This document shows positions 18,327 to 28,290 of a stretch of 49,651 nt of DNA, one piece after another. How positions within the stretch are numbered: the stretch's first letter is position 1; each line of letters begins with the position of its first letter. The notes under the pieces are model-generated. The model was not told the origin of the DNA. It made no database searches and saw only the letters and a program-made list of their open reading frames with translations. The position numbers and the translations under genes were made by a program. Source of the DNA: an uncultured Pelagibacteraceae bacterium (lineage in GTDB: Bacteria > Pseudomonadota > Alphaproteobacteria > Pelagibacterales > Pelagibacteraceae); the NCBI GenBank assembly GCA_902547215.1, contig CACCNI010000005.1, positions 1 to 49,651 of the forward strand, written 5' to 3'.

Positions 18327-18986
18327 ATGAACTTCATGCCCAAAATATTTATTGCTATTCTAATCTTTCTAACCTCCATATCTTTTAGCTACTCCCAAAA
18401 TATTGAAGTGTTTAAGTTTACTGATGAGGAGTTAAGCAATCTTAAAGTCAGAAAAGTTCGAGGAGCCAAAAATATGACTGAATATAGCATTTTAACTGAA
18501 GACGGCGCAAATATATTAAAAGCTAAGGTTGAAAATGGCGGTTCAGGATTAGGTAAGGAGGCGCCTATAGATCTCAATCAAACACCATTTTTAAATATCA
18601 CTTGGAAGGTTGAAAAGGGGCTACCTGGTATCGATGAAAAATCAAAAAAAGGTCATGATTTCGCAGCAAGATTTTTTGTTGTTAAGAAAACAGGTATGAC
18701 TCCATTATCGAACAAGGCAATAAATTATGTATTCTCAAGTAACTCATCCATAGGAGAAAATTGGCCAAGTCCATATACCAAAAGTTCGATTGATTATGTT
18801 TTATCTAGTATTGATAAGAATAAAAATGAGTGGGTTACAGTCAAAACAAACGTAAAGGAAGACTACAAAAGATTCCACAATTTAAATGTTGATATTCTAG
18901 ATGGTGTCGCAATCATGGTTGATACCGATCAATCAAAATCTCAGGCTATTTCTTACTATAAAAATATATATTTTTCTTCAGAATAA
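18327..18986 (+). CDS. DUF3047-like protein
   Basis: Signal peptide, then ITWKVEKGLPGIDEKSKKGHDFAARFFVV and GVAIMVDTDQSKSQAISYYKNIYFS. Confidence 0.7.
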   Translation: MNFMPKIFIAILIFLTSISFSYSQNIEVFKFTDEELSNLKVRKVRGAKNMTEYSILTEDGANILKAKVENGGSGLGKEAPIDLNQTPFLNITWKVEKGLPGIDEKSKKGHDFAARFFVVKKTGMTPLSNKAINYVFSSNSSIGENWPSPYTKSSIDYVLSSIDKNKNEWVTVKTNVKEDYKRFHNLNVDILDGVAIMVDTDQSKSQAISYYKNIYFSSE

Positions 18987-19003
18987 GTTACCTTAAAGAA
19001 CTA

Positions 19004-19405
19004 ATGAAAACTTTTACTTTTAAATTAAAAGTTTACTACGAAGATACTGATGCTGGTGGTGTCGTATACTATGCTAATTACCTTAAGTTCATGGAAAGAG
19101 CTAGAAGTGACGCTTTAGAATCTTTAGGCTTTACTAACAAAAAACTAATCGATGAAAACGGAACTTATATAATAGTTAAATCATGTAATATAAATTATAT
19201 GAAATCTGCCTTACTTGAAGATAATTTAGAGATAAAATCAAATATAAAAGAAATTACAAAAACTTCTTTTGTTATGTTTCAAAAAGTATTTAAAGGCAAT
19301 GATCAAATTACAGAGGCGGAAATTCATTTAGTAACAATTGATAAAAAGGGTAAGCCTGTCAAAATTCCTGGATCATTAAAAGTAGAGCTAGAAAAACTAA
19401 TTTAA
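19004..19405 (+). CDS. ybgC: YbgC/FadM family acyl-CoA thioesterase
   Basis: VYYEDTDAGGVVYYANYLKFMERARSDALESLG hot-dog thioesterase motif. Confidence 0.9.
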   Translation: MKTFTFKLKVYYEDTDAGGVVYYANYLKFMERARSDALESLGFTNKKLIDENGTYIIVKSCNINYMKSALLEDNLEIKSNIKEITKTSFVMFQKVFKGNDQITEAEIHLVTIDKKGKPVKIPGSLKVELEKLI

Positions 19406-20071
19406 TTTTAATACTCTTTTAAAAAGATTTTTCATTTTCTTTTCATTAATTCTACCAGTATTAACATTTCTCGGACTCGGGTGATAACAAGCAACTAACT
19501 TGATATTTTTTGGTAGTGAATAAATTTTACCATGTGAAAAGTTAATTTTTTCTTTAAAACTATAATTTTGTTTAAAAAAAAGAATACAACTATCAAAAGC
19601 AATTTTTCCCAAAGCAACAATTGTCCTAAGATCCTTTAAGTTGTCAATTTCATTATTAAAAAATTGAAAACAGTTAACCAATTCATCTCGATTAGGTTTA
19701 TCACCAGGTGGAACGCATTTAAGCGCTGTAGTTATATATGCATCTGTAAGTTTTAATCCATCATTAATATTGTCTGAATTTGGCTGATTTGAAATTTTGA
19801 CACCGTGCAAGCATTTATAAAGAAAATCTGATGATTTATCACCGGTAAATACCCTTCCAGTTCTTGTACCGCCATGAGCTGCAGGTGCTAATCCCACAAA
19901 AAGAATTTTCCCTTTTGTGTCTCCAAAACCAGTGATTGGTTTGCCCCAATAAGTTTCATTTTCATATTGTTTTCTTTTTTCAACAGAAATTTTTTTTCTA
20001 AATTTTACTAACCTTGGACATTTACGACATTTGATAATAGATTGATTTAGTTTTTGAAAATTTAGGTTCAT
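19397..20071 (-). CDS. Uracil-DNA glycosylase superfamily protein (family 5/UdgB-like)
   Basis: CRKCPRLVKFRKKISVEKR, LFVGLAPAAHGGTRTGRVFTGDKSSDFLY, ACYHPSPRNVNTGR. Start moved to internal Met at 20071. Confidence 0.85.
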   Translation of the reverse strand: MNLNFQKLNQSIIKCRKCPRLVKFRKKISVEKRKQYENETYWGKPITGFGDTKGKILFVGLAPAAHGGTRTGRVFTGDKSSDFLYKCLHGVKISNQPNSDNINDGLKLTDAYITTALKCVPPGDKPNRDELVNCFQFFNNEIDNLKDLRTIVALGKIAFDSCILFFKQNYSFKEKINFSHGKIYSLPKNIKLVACYHPSPRNVNTGRINEKKMKNLFKRVLKLN

Positions 20072-20072
20072 A

Positions 20073-20624
20073 ATGAGATATTTTAAGATAATATTAATCT
20101 TTTTTCTATTTTTATTAAATAAGACAAGCTTTGCTAATGAAAATATTGTGGAAATCTTGAAAAAAGAGAACAACATAATATTCATTCGTCACGCTGTTGC
20201 TCCAGGAAACGGTGATCCCCCAAATTTTGACATTTTAGATTGTTCTACTCAAAGAAACCTTAGCAAAAAAGGTGAATTACAAGCATTGAAAATTGGTAAG
20301 TTCTTTAAAGAAAACGATATAAATTTTACAAAAGTAATATCGAGCGAATGGTGTAGATGTAAAGATACAGCTAAAATAGCTTTTGGGAATTATGAGACAA
20401 AAAATTTTCTAAACTCTTTTTATGATGAACGATTTTTAGAAAACAAAGACAAACAAATTTTAGATTTTCAAAAATTTATTAAAAATTGGAATTACTCTGG
20501 AAATTTAGCATTAGTTACTCATTATGTTGTAATTTCTGAAATTTTAGATTTAGCAACAAGCTCTGGTGAGATTGTAATTACTGATAATAACTTAAAATTT
20601 CTTGGATCATTAGAAATTAATTAA
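20073..20624 (+). CDS. Histidine phosphatase family protein, putatively exported
   Basis: Signal-like N-terminus, IIFIRHAVAPGNGDPPNFD with RHG-type active site, LALVTHYVVISEIL. Confidence 0.8.
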   Translation: MRYFKIILIFFLFLLNKTSFANENIVEILKKENNIIFIRHAVAPGNGDPPNFDILDCSTQRNLSKKGELQALKIGKFFKENDINFTKVISSEWCRCKDTAKIAFGNYETKNFLNSFYDERFLENKDKQILDFQKFIKNWNYSGNLALVTHYVVISEILDLATSSGEIVITDNNLKFLGSLEIN

Positions 20625-20791
20625 TCTTCTTTTTTTTCAGCAAAAAAAAGAAAAATTAAAAATAATGCAGTCCATCCAATACCAATTAGACCTTTTTTAA
20701 TACTAGTTTCAGCGCCCCATAGATCAAAAAATAATGCACCAACTACAAGACCTAGTACATAAATAATAATAACTGTTGTTGATTTACTCAT
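20621..20791 (-). CDS. Small membrane protein (56 aa), not in the supplied ORF track
   Basis: Hand translation MSKSTTVIIIYVLGLVVGALFFDLWGAETSIKKGLIGIGWTALFLIFLFFAEKKED; ATGA overlap with the stop of the DUF1289 gene. Confidence 0.7.
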   Translation of the reverse strand: MSKSTTVIIIYVLGLVVGALFFDLWGAETSIKKGLIGIGWTALFLIFLFFAEKKED

Positions 20792-21033
20792 TTTAAACTC
20801 TTTTTAAATAAAGATACTCCCTCTTTAATCTTATTATCATAAGATTTTAAAAATGCATCTAATTGCCAACCTGACATTCTACTTTTTAATTCTTCTAAAT
20901 TTTTCTTTTTCCATTCATCAGTAATCTCTGGGTTTTTCCAGGCAATTTTTTCCTCAGTTTTTCTAGCACAACCATAGCAATAACCTGAGACAGGATCTGT
21001 TTTACAAATACTTATACAAGGCGAAACAATCAT
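20788..21033 (-). CDS. DUF1289 domain protein
   Basis: VSPCISICKTDPVSGYCYGCARKTEEKIAWKNPEITDEWKKKNLEEL cysteine pattern. Confidence 0.88.
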   Translation of the reverse strand: MIVSPCISICKTDPVSGYCYGCARKTEEKIAWKNPEITDEWKKKNLEELKSRMSGWQLDAFLKSYDNKIKEGVSLFKKSLK

Positions 21034-21116
21034 AAATTTTTTTTAATTTTTCTCATAATTACACAATTATTCTAATTGGACAAATTCATTCTATAAGATA
21101 TAAACCTTTTTAAATT

Positions 21117-21201
21117 GGGCGAGTGGCGGAATTGGTAGACGCGTTGGTCTTAGGAACCAATATGGCAACATGTGAAGGTTCGAGTCCTTTCTCGCCTACC
21201 A
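21117..21201 (+). tRNA. tRNA-Leu (TAG anticodon)
   Basis: Cloverleaf with GGGCGAG/CTCGCCT acceptor, anticodon loop CTTAGGA, long variable arm TATGGCAACATG, GGTTCGAGTCC T arm, encoded CCA. Confidence 0.93.
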
Positions 21202-21208
21202 TATTTTT

Positions 21209-22615
21209 ATGAAAGTAACAGTAGAAACAAAAAAAGGTCTTGAGAAAAATTTAAAAGTTTTTGTTGATAAAAACACTATCAACAAAGAACTTGATGTGAA
21301 GTATGACCAACTAAAAAACGATGTAGTTCTTAAAGGTTTCAGACCAGGAAAAGTTCCAAGAGATTTAATAAAAAGACAATTTGGTAAAGCAATTTATGGC
21401 GAAGTAATAGATAAAATTTTAAAAGAAACTACTACTAAAGCTTTAGATGAAAAGAAAATTAAACCTGCTCTCCAACCTAAAATTGATTTAAAACAATTTG
21501 GAGAAGGGAAGGATCTTGAATATGTAATTAGCGTAACAGAAATGCCTAAAGTTAAGATAAACTCTTTAGATAGCATTAAGTACAGAGAATATAAAGTAAA
21601 CTTATCCAAAGAGGAGACAGACAAAAGAATTAAAGAGATTGCCTCAAATCAAAAAAATTTTGTTGAAGTTGATGCAGCGAAAATTGCTACCGAAGGTGAT
21701 TTAGTTACATTTGATTATAAAGCAACAGTAGATGGAAAAGAATTTAAAGGTAGTGAGGGCAAAAATACACAATTAGAGTTAGGTAAAGATTTATTCATAA
21801 AAGGTTTTGATAAACAATTATTAAAAGCAAAAAAAGATGAAGAAATAAAAGTAGAAGCAGTTTTGCCAGAAATCTTTCCAGAAAAAGAATTAGTTGGAAA
21901 AAAAGCGATATTTATGTGTAAAATTATTTCAGTTAAAAAACATAAACCATTACCTATCGATGATGAATTTGCAAAAAAACTTGGGGCTAAAGATTTAACT
22001 GATTTAAAGAATTTAGTCTCAAAACAATTAAATGATCAATATAAAAACTCTCTTGATCAAATTTCAAAAAATCAAATTTTAGAAGAGATTGAAAATTTCA
22101 AGACTGATGAAATTCCAAGTACTTTAATTGAACAAGAATTAAACATACTTAATCAAGGTCTTGATAAAGAAGCTATAGAAAAAAATAAAAATAATAATTT
22201 AAAAAATGCAAAAAAAAGAATTAAACTTGGTTTAATTCTAAATCAAATCGGTGAGGAAAATAACATAAAAGTAGAAAATTTAGAAATTCAATCTGAAATT
22301 CAAAAACAAATAGGAATGATGCCAGGACAAGAGAAACTTGTAATGGATTATTATCAAAAAAATCCTGAAGCAGCAGCGTCATTAAGAGGAAACATTTATG
22401 AACAAAAGATAATAGAATTTATAAAATCAAAAGCTAAAAAAACAGTTAAAGAAATCGATAAATCGGAAGCAGAAAAAATTTTAAAAGAGGAAAACGAAAA
22501 AAATCTAAAAGCCCAATCAACTACTGATGTCACGGAAAAGAAGCCAAAGACATCTGAAAAGAAACCAAAAAAAGCCCCGATTAAAAAAAAAACAAAAAAA
22601 GTTAGTAAAAAGTAA
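21209..22615 (+). CDS. tig: Trigger factor
   Basis: MKVTVETKKGLEKNLKVFVDKNTINKELDVKYDQLKNDVVLKGFRPGKVPRDLIKRQFG; PPIase-like EGDLVTFDYKATVDGKEFKGSEGKN; followed by clpP, clpX and lon. Confidence 0.95.
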   Translation: MKVTVETKKGLEKNLKVFVDKNTINKELDVKYDQLKNDVVLKGFRPGKVPRDLIKRQFGKAIYGEVIDKILKETTTKALDEKKIKPALQPKIDLKQFGEGKDLEYVISVTEMPKVKINSLDSIKYREYKVNLSKEETDKRIKEIASNQKNFVEVDAAKIATEGDLVTFDYKATVDGKEFKGSEGKNTQLELGKDLFIKGFDKQLLKAKKDEEIKVEAVLPEIFPEKELVGKKAIFMCKIISVKKHKPLPIDDEFAKKLGAKDLTDLKNLVSKQLNDQYKNSLDQISKNQILEEIENFKTDEIPSTLIEQELNILNQGLDKEAIEKNKNNNLKNAKKRIKLGLILNQIGEENNIKVENLEIQSEIQKQIGMMPGQEKLVMDYYQKNPEAAASLRGNIYEQKIIEFIKSKAKKTVKEIDKSEAEKILKEENEKNLKAQSTTDVTEKKPKTSEKKPKKAPIKKKTKKVSKK

Positions 22616-22647
22616 TCACAAGTTGTATAAGTGAGTGATTCGATATT

Positions 22648-23259
22648 ATGAGTGAAAAAATCTTAGAACAAATGAATACTCTGATACCAATGGTTGTTGA
22701 GCAATCAAGTAGAGGTGAAAGAGCTTATGATATTTACTCAAGATTATTAAAAGAGAGAATTGTTTTTTTAGTTGGTCCAATTAATGATAATGTTGCGTCA
22801 TTAGTAACTGCACAACTTTTGTTTTTAGAGTCTGAAAATCCTAAAAAAGAAATTTCTTTATACATAAACAGTCCTGGTGGTTTAGTAACGGCGGGCTTGG
22901 GAATTTATGATACTATGCAATATATTAAACCTGATGTTTCAACATTATGCATTGGACAAGCTGCATCAATGGGATCCTTTCTTTTGGCTGCTGGAGAAAA
23001 AGGAAAAAGATTTTCTCTTCCTAATTCAAGAATAATGGTTCATCAACCATCTGCAGGGTTTCAAGGACAGGCAACAGATATAGAAATACATGCTAATGAA
23101 GTTCTTTCACTTAAAAAAAGACTGAATCAAATATACTCAAAACACACTGGAAAGAGTGAAGATGAAATTAAAATTGCACTTGAGAGAGATAATTTTATGA
23201 CGTCTGAAAACGCTAAAGAATTTGGTCTGATAGATCAAGTTGTTGAAAAAAGATCATAG
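22648..23259 (+). CDS. clpP: ATP-dependent Clp protease proteolytic subunit
   Basis: [47 protein letters not shown] and [21 protein letters not shown]. Confidence 0.97.
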   Translation: MSEKILEQMNTLIPMVVEQSSRGERAYDIYSRLLKERIVFLVGPINDNVASLVTAQLLFLESENPKKEISLYINSPGGLVTAGLGIYDTMQYIKPDVSTLCIGQAASMGSFLLAAGEKGKRFSLPNSRIMVHQPSAGFQGQATDIEIHANEVLSLKKRLNQIYSKHTGKSEDEIKIALERDNFMTSENAKEFGLIDQVVEKRS

Positions 23260-23360
23260 TATTCCACAAGATATAGCTTAATCTTAATACTACACTTGCC
23301 TCAGAAACACATTTTATAATAAAGTGGTAAAAATGATTCGTTTTAAAAATTTAAAAATAT

Positions 23361-24635
23361 ATGTCAGGTAGTAAAAACATTTTATATTGTTCATTTTGTG
23401 GTAAAAGCCAGCACGAAGTTAGAAAACTAATTGCTGGACCAACAGTTTTCATTTGTGATGAATGTGTCGAGTTATGTATGGACATAATTAAAGAAGAGAA
23501 CAAAGATACATTTGTAAAACACCAAGATGGTTTACCATCTCCTAAACAAATTTGTTCAGTTCTAGATGATTATGTAATTGGTCAGCAACTTGCAAAAAAA
23601 GTTTTATCTGTAGCAGTTCATAATCATTATAAAAGATTAAATTACGAAAACAAAACAAGTAAAAACGTTGAATTAGCTAAATCAAATATATTATTAATTG
23701 GCCCAACCGGTTGTGGAAAAACTTTACTGGCACAAACATTAGCAAGAATATTAGATGTTCCTTTTACAATGGCAGATGCTACGACTTTAACCGAAGCTGG
23801 ATATGTAGGAGAGGATGTTGAAAATATAATTTTAAAACTTTTACAAGCTGCTGATTACAATGTTGAAAAAGCTCAACGAGGAATAGTTTACATAGATGAA
23901 GTAGATAAGATTAGCAGAAAATCAGAAAACCCATCCATAACGAGAGATGTATCAGGGGAAGGTGTTCAACAGGCGTTATTAAAAATAATGGAGGGTACAA
24001 TTGCAAGTGTACCACCCCAAGGAGGAAGAAAACACCCCCAACAAGAATTTTTACAAGTAGATACAACAAATATTTTGTTTATTTGTGGAGGAGCTTTTGC
24101 AGGCTTAGATAAAATAATTTCACAAAGGGACAAAGGATCTTCAATAGGATTTGGGGCAGAAGTTAAAAATACCGAAGATAAGAAAACAGGTGAATGGATG
24201 AAAAGTTTGGAGCCAGAAGATTTATTAAAATATGGATTGATACCGGAATTTATAGGTCGACTGCCAATAATAGCAACTTTAGAGGATTTAGATGAAAAAT
24301 CTTTAATAAAAATTTTACAAGAACCTAAAAACTCTCTAATTAAACAATATCAAGAGTTGTTTAAGTTAGAAGGAGCTAAACTTGTATTTAAAGATACAGC
24401 AATAAAAGAGATTGCCCAAAAAGCAATTAATAAAAAGACAGGAGCAAGAGGATTAAGGTCGATACTGGAAAGTGTACTTTTAAAAACAATGTTTGATTTA
24501 CCAAGCATGGAAAATGTAAATGAAGTTATAGTTGATTCAGGTGCGGCCAAAGGACAAAGTCAACCAATTATTGTCCACTCTAAAAATGCTCAAAAAGATA
24601 AAGATAAAGATAAAACCAAAACCTCTGCCGCATAA
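23361..24635 (+). CDS. clpX: ATP-dependent Clp protease ATP-binding subunit ClpX
   Basis: Zinc finger [31 protein letters not shown]; Walker [19 protein letters not shown]. Confidence 0.97.
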   Translation: MSGSKNILYCSFCGKSQHEVRKLIAGPTVFICDECVELCMDIIKEENKDTFVKHQDGLPSPKQICSVLDDYVIGQQLAKKVLSVAVHNHYKRLNYENKTSKNVELAKSNILLIGPTGCGKTLLAQTLARILDVPFTMADATTLTEAGYVGEDVENIILKLLQAADYNVEKAQRGIVYIDEVDKISRKSENPSITRDVSGEGVQQALLKIMEGTIASVPPQGGRKHPQQEFLQVDTTNILFICGGAFAGLDKIISQRDKGSSIGFGAEVKNTEDKKTGEWMKSLEPEDLLKYGLIPEFIGRLPIIATLEDLDEKSLIKILQEPKNSLIKQYQELFKLEGAKLVFKDTAIKEIAQKAINKKTGARGLRSILESVLLKTMFDLPSMENVNEVIVDSGAAKGQSQPIIVHSKNAQKDKDKDKTKTSAA

Positions 24636-24696
24636 ATATAGTTAACAAACAATAAATAAGTATTGCATATTTTAAATTAATATCCATATTTAGATC

Positions 24697-27084
24697 ATGG
24701 AAGTGAAATTTAATTTACCATTATTACCTCTGAGGGACATAGTCGTTTTTCCAAATATGGTGATCCCTTTGTTCGTAGGCAGAGACAAATCAATTAATGC
24801 TCTCAATGAAGTAATGAAAAAAGAAAAAAAAATAATTTTAGTAACTCAAAAAAATTCTGAAGTTGATGATCCAACTAAAAATGACGTATTTTCTTATGGA
24901 TGCGAAAGTAACATCCTTCAACTTTTAAAATTACCGGATGGGACAGTTAAAGTTCTTGTTGAGGGAATAAACAGAGTAAAAATTACTGATTATACTGATA
25001 ATAAAGACTTCATAACTTGCTCTTATGAAAAAGTAATTGATCAAATTAATAAAGAAGAAGATTTAATGCAAACAGCCCTCTCCGCAGTAAAAAAACTTGA
25101 AAAGCTAACCTCTATTAACAAAAAAATTTCAAGTGAAACAATCAACAATATTAAAGTTTTGAAAGATCCCTCAAAAATTGCAGATAATATTGCATCACAT
25201 TTAAACGCATCCATTTCAGAGAAACAACAAATTTTTGAAACTCAGGACGTCAAGAAAAGATTAAATTTAATTATAAAAATAATGGAAAATGAAACAAGCA
25301 TTATTGGAGTTGAAAAAAGAATTAGAGGTCGAGTTAAGACCCAGATGGAAAAAACACAACGTGAGTATTATTTGAACGAGCAATTAAAAGCGATTCAAAA
25401 AGAGTTAGGCGAAATTGAAGATGGAAAAGATGAAACATCAAATTTAAATAAAGCAATTCTTAAAGCTAAAATGCCAAAAGATGTTGAGAAAAAGTGCTTA
25501 TCTGAATTAAAAAAACTAAAAAATATGAGTCCAATGTCTGCTGAAGCTACAGTAGTGAGAAATTATTTAGATTGGATGATAGATTTACCATGGTTTAAAA
25601 AAGATAAAACTGAAATAGACTTAAACAAAGCTCAAAAAGTTTTAGATGAGGATCATTTTGGACTGGAAAAAGTAAAAGAGAGAATAATTGAATTCTTAGC
25701 TGTTCAAAAGAGAATGAATAAATTAAAGGGCCCAATTCTATGTTTAGTTGGTCCTCCTGGAGTTGGAAAAACATCTTTAGGTAAGTCAATTGCAAAAGCA
25801 ACTAATAGACAATTTGTAAGAATGTCATTGGGAGGTGTAAGAGATGAAGCTGAGGTCCGTGGTCACAGAAGAACTTATATTGGATCTCTACCTGGAAAAA
25901 TTATTCAAATGATGAAAAAAGCAGGAACAAAAAATCCTTTGTTTCTACTTGATGAAATTGACAAAGTTGGAAACGATTATAGAGGTGATCCATCTTCAGC
26001 TTTGTTGGAAGCTCTTGATCCAGAACAAAACACTACTTTTAATGATCACTACTTAGAAGTGGACTATGATTTATCCGATGTGTTATTTGTTACTACTGCT
26101 AATACTCTCAATATTCTACCACCCCTATTAGATAGGATGGAAGTTATAAGAATACCTGGCTACACAGAAGACGAAAAAATTAATATTGCAAATAAATATT
26201 TGTTACCAAAACAAATTAAAGATAATGGCGTAAAAGATGGTGAGATGGATTTATCCGATGGTACAATTAAAGATATAATCAGATATTATACTAGAGAGTC
26301 TGGTGTGAGAAATCTCGAGAGGGAAATTTCAAAAATTACAAGAAAAGTTGTTAAAAAGGTTGTTAATAATGAAAGCAAAAACGTAACTGTTAATGATAAA
26401 AATTTAAATGATTTCCTTGGTGTCAAAAAATTTAAATTTGGTGAGCTTGAGGAGCAAAATAAAATTGGAGTTGTGACAGGCCTAGCTTGGACAGAATTTG
26501 GTGGTGAGATTTTAAAAATTGAAACTGTCAATATGCCAGGAAAAGGTCGAATGCAAATTACAGGCAAATTAGGTGATGTGATGCAAGAATCTGTTAAAGC
26601 AGCAAAATCTTTTGTTAGATCTAAATGTTTAGAATTTGGAATTATTCCTCCTACATTTGAAAAAAAGGACTTTCATATTCACGTTCCAGAAGGCGCTACA
26701 CCAAAAGATGGTCCATCTGCAGGAATCGCTATGGTAACATCAATTGTTTCTTCTATTACTAAAATCCCAGTTAAAAGAGAAATTGCAATGACTGGTGAAG
26801 TTACAATTACAGGACAAGTTTTACCAATCGGTGGATTAAAAGAGAAACTTTTAGCAGCTCATAGAGCTGGAATCACACAAGTATTAATCCCAAAAGATAA
26901 CGAGAAAAATTTAGTAGATATTCCGAAAAAAGTTATCGATGATATTAAAATAACTCCAGTAAATACAGCTGATGAAGTTCTAAAAATAGCATTAACCAAG
27001 GAACTTAAACCAACAGATTGGGTTGAGGTAGATAAAATTTCAGATAATAAAAAATCTGAAAAAACTCAAGCAAGTATTCAATAA
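24697..27084 (+). CDS. lon: ATP-dependent protease La (Lon)
   Basis: LPLLPLRDIVVFPNMVIPLFVGRDKSI, GPPGVGKTSLGKSIA, catalytic PKDGPSAGIAM. Confidence 0.97.
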   Translation: MEVKFNLPLLPLRDIVVFPNMVIPLFVGRDKSINALNEVMKKEKKIILVTQKNSEVDDPTKNDVFSYGCESNILQLLKLPDGTVKVLVEGINRVKITDYTDNKDFITCSYEKVIDQINKEEDLMQTALSAVKKLEKLTSINKKISSETINNIKVLKDPSKIADNIASHLNASISEKQQIFETQDVKKRLNLIIKIMENETSIIGVEKRIRGRVKTQMEKTQREYYLNEQLKAIQKELGEIEDGKDETSNLNKAILKAKMPKDVEKKCLSELKKLKNMSPMSAEATVVRNYLDWMIDLPWFKKDKTEIDLNKAQKVLDEDHFGLEKVKERIIEFLAVQKRMNKLKGPILCLVGPPGVGKTSLGKSIAKATNRQFVRMSLGGVRDEAEVRGHRRTYIGSLPGKIIQMMKKAGTKNPLFLLDEIDKVGNDYRGDPSSALLEALDPEQNTTFNDHYLEVDYDLSDVLFVTTANTLNILPPLLDRMEVIRIPGYTEDEKINIANKYLLPKQIKDNGVKDGEMDLSDGTIKDIIRYYTRESGVRNLEREISKITRKVVKKVVNNESKNVTVNDKNLNDFLGVKKFKFGELEEQNKIGVVTGLAWTEFGGEILKIETVNMPGKGRMQITGKLGDVMQESVKAAKSFVRSKCLEFGIIPPTFEKKDFHIHVPEGATPKDGPSAGIAMVTSIVSSITKIPVKREIAMTGEVTITGQVLPIGGLKEKLLAAHRAGITQVLIPKDNEKNLVDIPKKVIDDIKITPVNTADEVLKIALTKELKPTDWVEVDKISDNKKSEKTQASIQ

Positions 27085-27134
27085 TTAGTAATTTACATTA
27101 TCTTCCCACTAATGTATTAGTAAATCACTTTGGA

Positions 27135-27210
27135 GGGCGGTTAGCTCAGTTGGTAGAGCATCTCGTTTACACCGAGGGGGTCAAAGGTTCGAGTCCTTTA
27201 CCGCCCACCA
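27135..27210 (+). tRNA. tRNA-Val (TAC anticodon)
   Basis: GGGCGGTTAGCTCAGTTGGTAGAGCATCTCGTTTACACCGAGGGGGTCAAAGGTTCGAGTCCTTTACCGCCCACCA cloverleaf, 76 nt. Confidence 0.95.
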
Positions 27211-27219
27211 GAAAAAATT

Positions 27220-27296
27220 GGGGGTGTAGCTCAGTTGGTTAGAGCGATCGCCTGTCACGCGATAGGTCGCGGGTTCGAGTCCCGTCACTCCCGCCA
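27220..27296 (+). tRNA. tRNA-Asp (GTC anticodon)
   Basis: GGGGGTGTAGCTCAGTTGGTTAGAGCGATCGCCTGTCACGCGATAGGTCGCGGGTTCGAGTCCCGTCACTCCCGCCA cloverleaf, 77 nt. Confidence 0.95.
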
Positions 27297-27301
27297 GTTT
27301 T

Positions 27302-27316
27302 TGATAATAATTATCA
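27302..27316. promoter_or_regulatory. Perfect palindrome matching the 7-1-7 Fur-type consensus TGATAATNATTATCA
   Basis: TGATAATAATTATCA read directly; lies between tRNA-Asp and nuoA. Confidence 0.45.
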
Positions 27317-27397
27317 TTAACACAGATCATTCAATAAATTAGCCACCAATAACGTGACTTAACTGCACTTTCAATTAATCAAAAAGATTATATATAA

Positions 27398-27772
27398 ATG
27401 TATATGTACGGAGATTTTTTAAATAATTATCTAACGATCATAATATTTTTTGGAGTTGCGCTCATTCTAAGTATTGGGTTTATTTTTCTAAATTTTGTGT
27501 TTGCACCTAAAAACCCTGATCCAGAAAAACTATCTGCTTATGAGTGTGGTTTTGAACCTTTTAATGACTCCAGAATGGAGTTTGATGTTAGATTTTATTT
27601 AGTTGCAATACTATTTATAATATTTGATTTAGAAATAGCTTTCCTTTTTCCATGGGCAATTTCTTTGGGTAAAATTGGAATATTTGGCTTTGTATCAATG
27701 ATGATATTTTTGTTTATTTTAACTGTAGGATTTATTTATGAGTGGAAGAAAGGGGCTTTAGACTGGGAATGA
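27398..27772 (+). CDS. nuoA: NADH-quinone oxidoreductase subunit A
   Basis: [44 protein letters not shown]. Confidence 0.96.
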   Translation: MYMYGDFLNNYLTIIIFFGVALILSIGFIFLNFVFAPKNPDPEKLSAYECGFEPFNDSRMEFDVRFYLVAILFIIFDLEIAFLFPWAISLGKIGIFGFVSMMIFLFILTVGFIYEWKKGALDWE

Positions 27773-28290
27773 ACTTAAAAGAAAAAGAAGATCAAATTCC
27801 AAAAGAATTTAAACAACTTGCTAAAGATTTTGCGGATAAAGGTTTTATAACAACTTCTTTAGATAATTTGGTAAACTGGGCTAGAACAGGTTCGTTGCAC
27901 TGGATGACATTTGGACTTGCCTGTTGTGCAGTAGAAATGATGCAAACATCTATGCCAAGATATGACCTTGAGAGATTTGGAGCTGCTCCAAGAGCTTCAC
28001 CAAGACAATCAGATGTAATGATTGTTGCTGGAACTTTAACTAATAAAATGGCTCCAGCGTTAAGAAAAGTTTATGATCAAATGCCTGAACCAAGATATGT
28101 GATATCTATGGGAAGCTGTGCAAATGGTGGTGGTTATTATCATTATTCATATTCTGTTGTTAGAGGATGCGATAGAGTTGTTCCAGTTGATGTTTATGTA
28201 CCAGGATGCCCTCCCTCAGCTGAGGCCTTATTATACGGGATCATGCAATTACAAAAAAAGATAAGAGACCAAGGTTCAATAAGCAGATAA
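27769..28290 (+). CDS. nuoB: NADH-quinone oxidoreductase subunit B
   Basis: [35 protein letters not shown]; start placed at internal Met (ATGA overlap with nuoA stop). Confidence 0.96.
   Translation: MNLKEKEDQIPKEFKQLAKDFADKGFITTSLDNLVNWARTGSLHWMTFGLACCAVEMMQTSMPRYDLERFGAAPRASPRQSDVMIVAGTLTNKMAPALRKVYDQMPEPRYVISMGSCANGGGYYHYSYSVVRGCDRVVPVDVYVPGCPPSAEALLYGIMQLQKKIRDQGSISR

Noticed and set aside
25595-26567. Minus-strand ORFs inside lon (25595..25801, 26286..26567)
   Set aside because: Antisense to conserved Lon coding sequence.
27094-27116. TACATTA..TAATGTA hairpin downstream of lon
   Set aside because: Weak 7-bp AT stem with no following T-tract; not strong enough for a terminator call.
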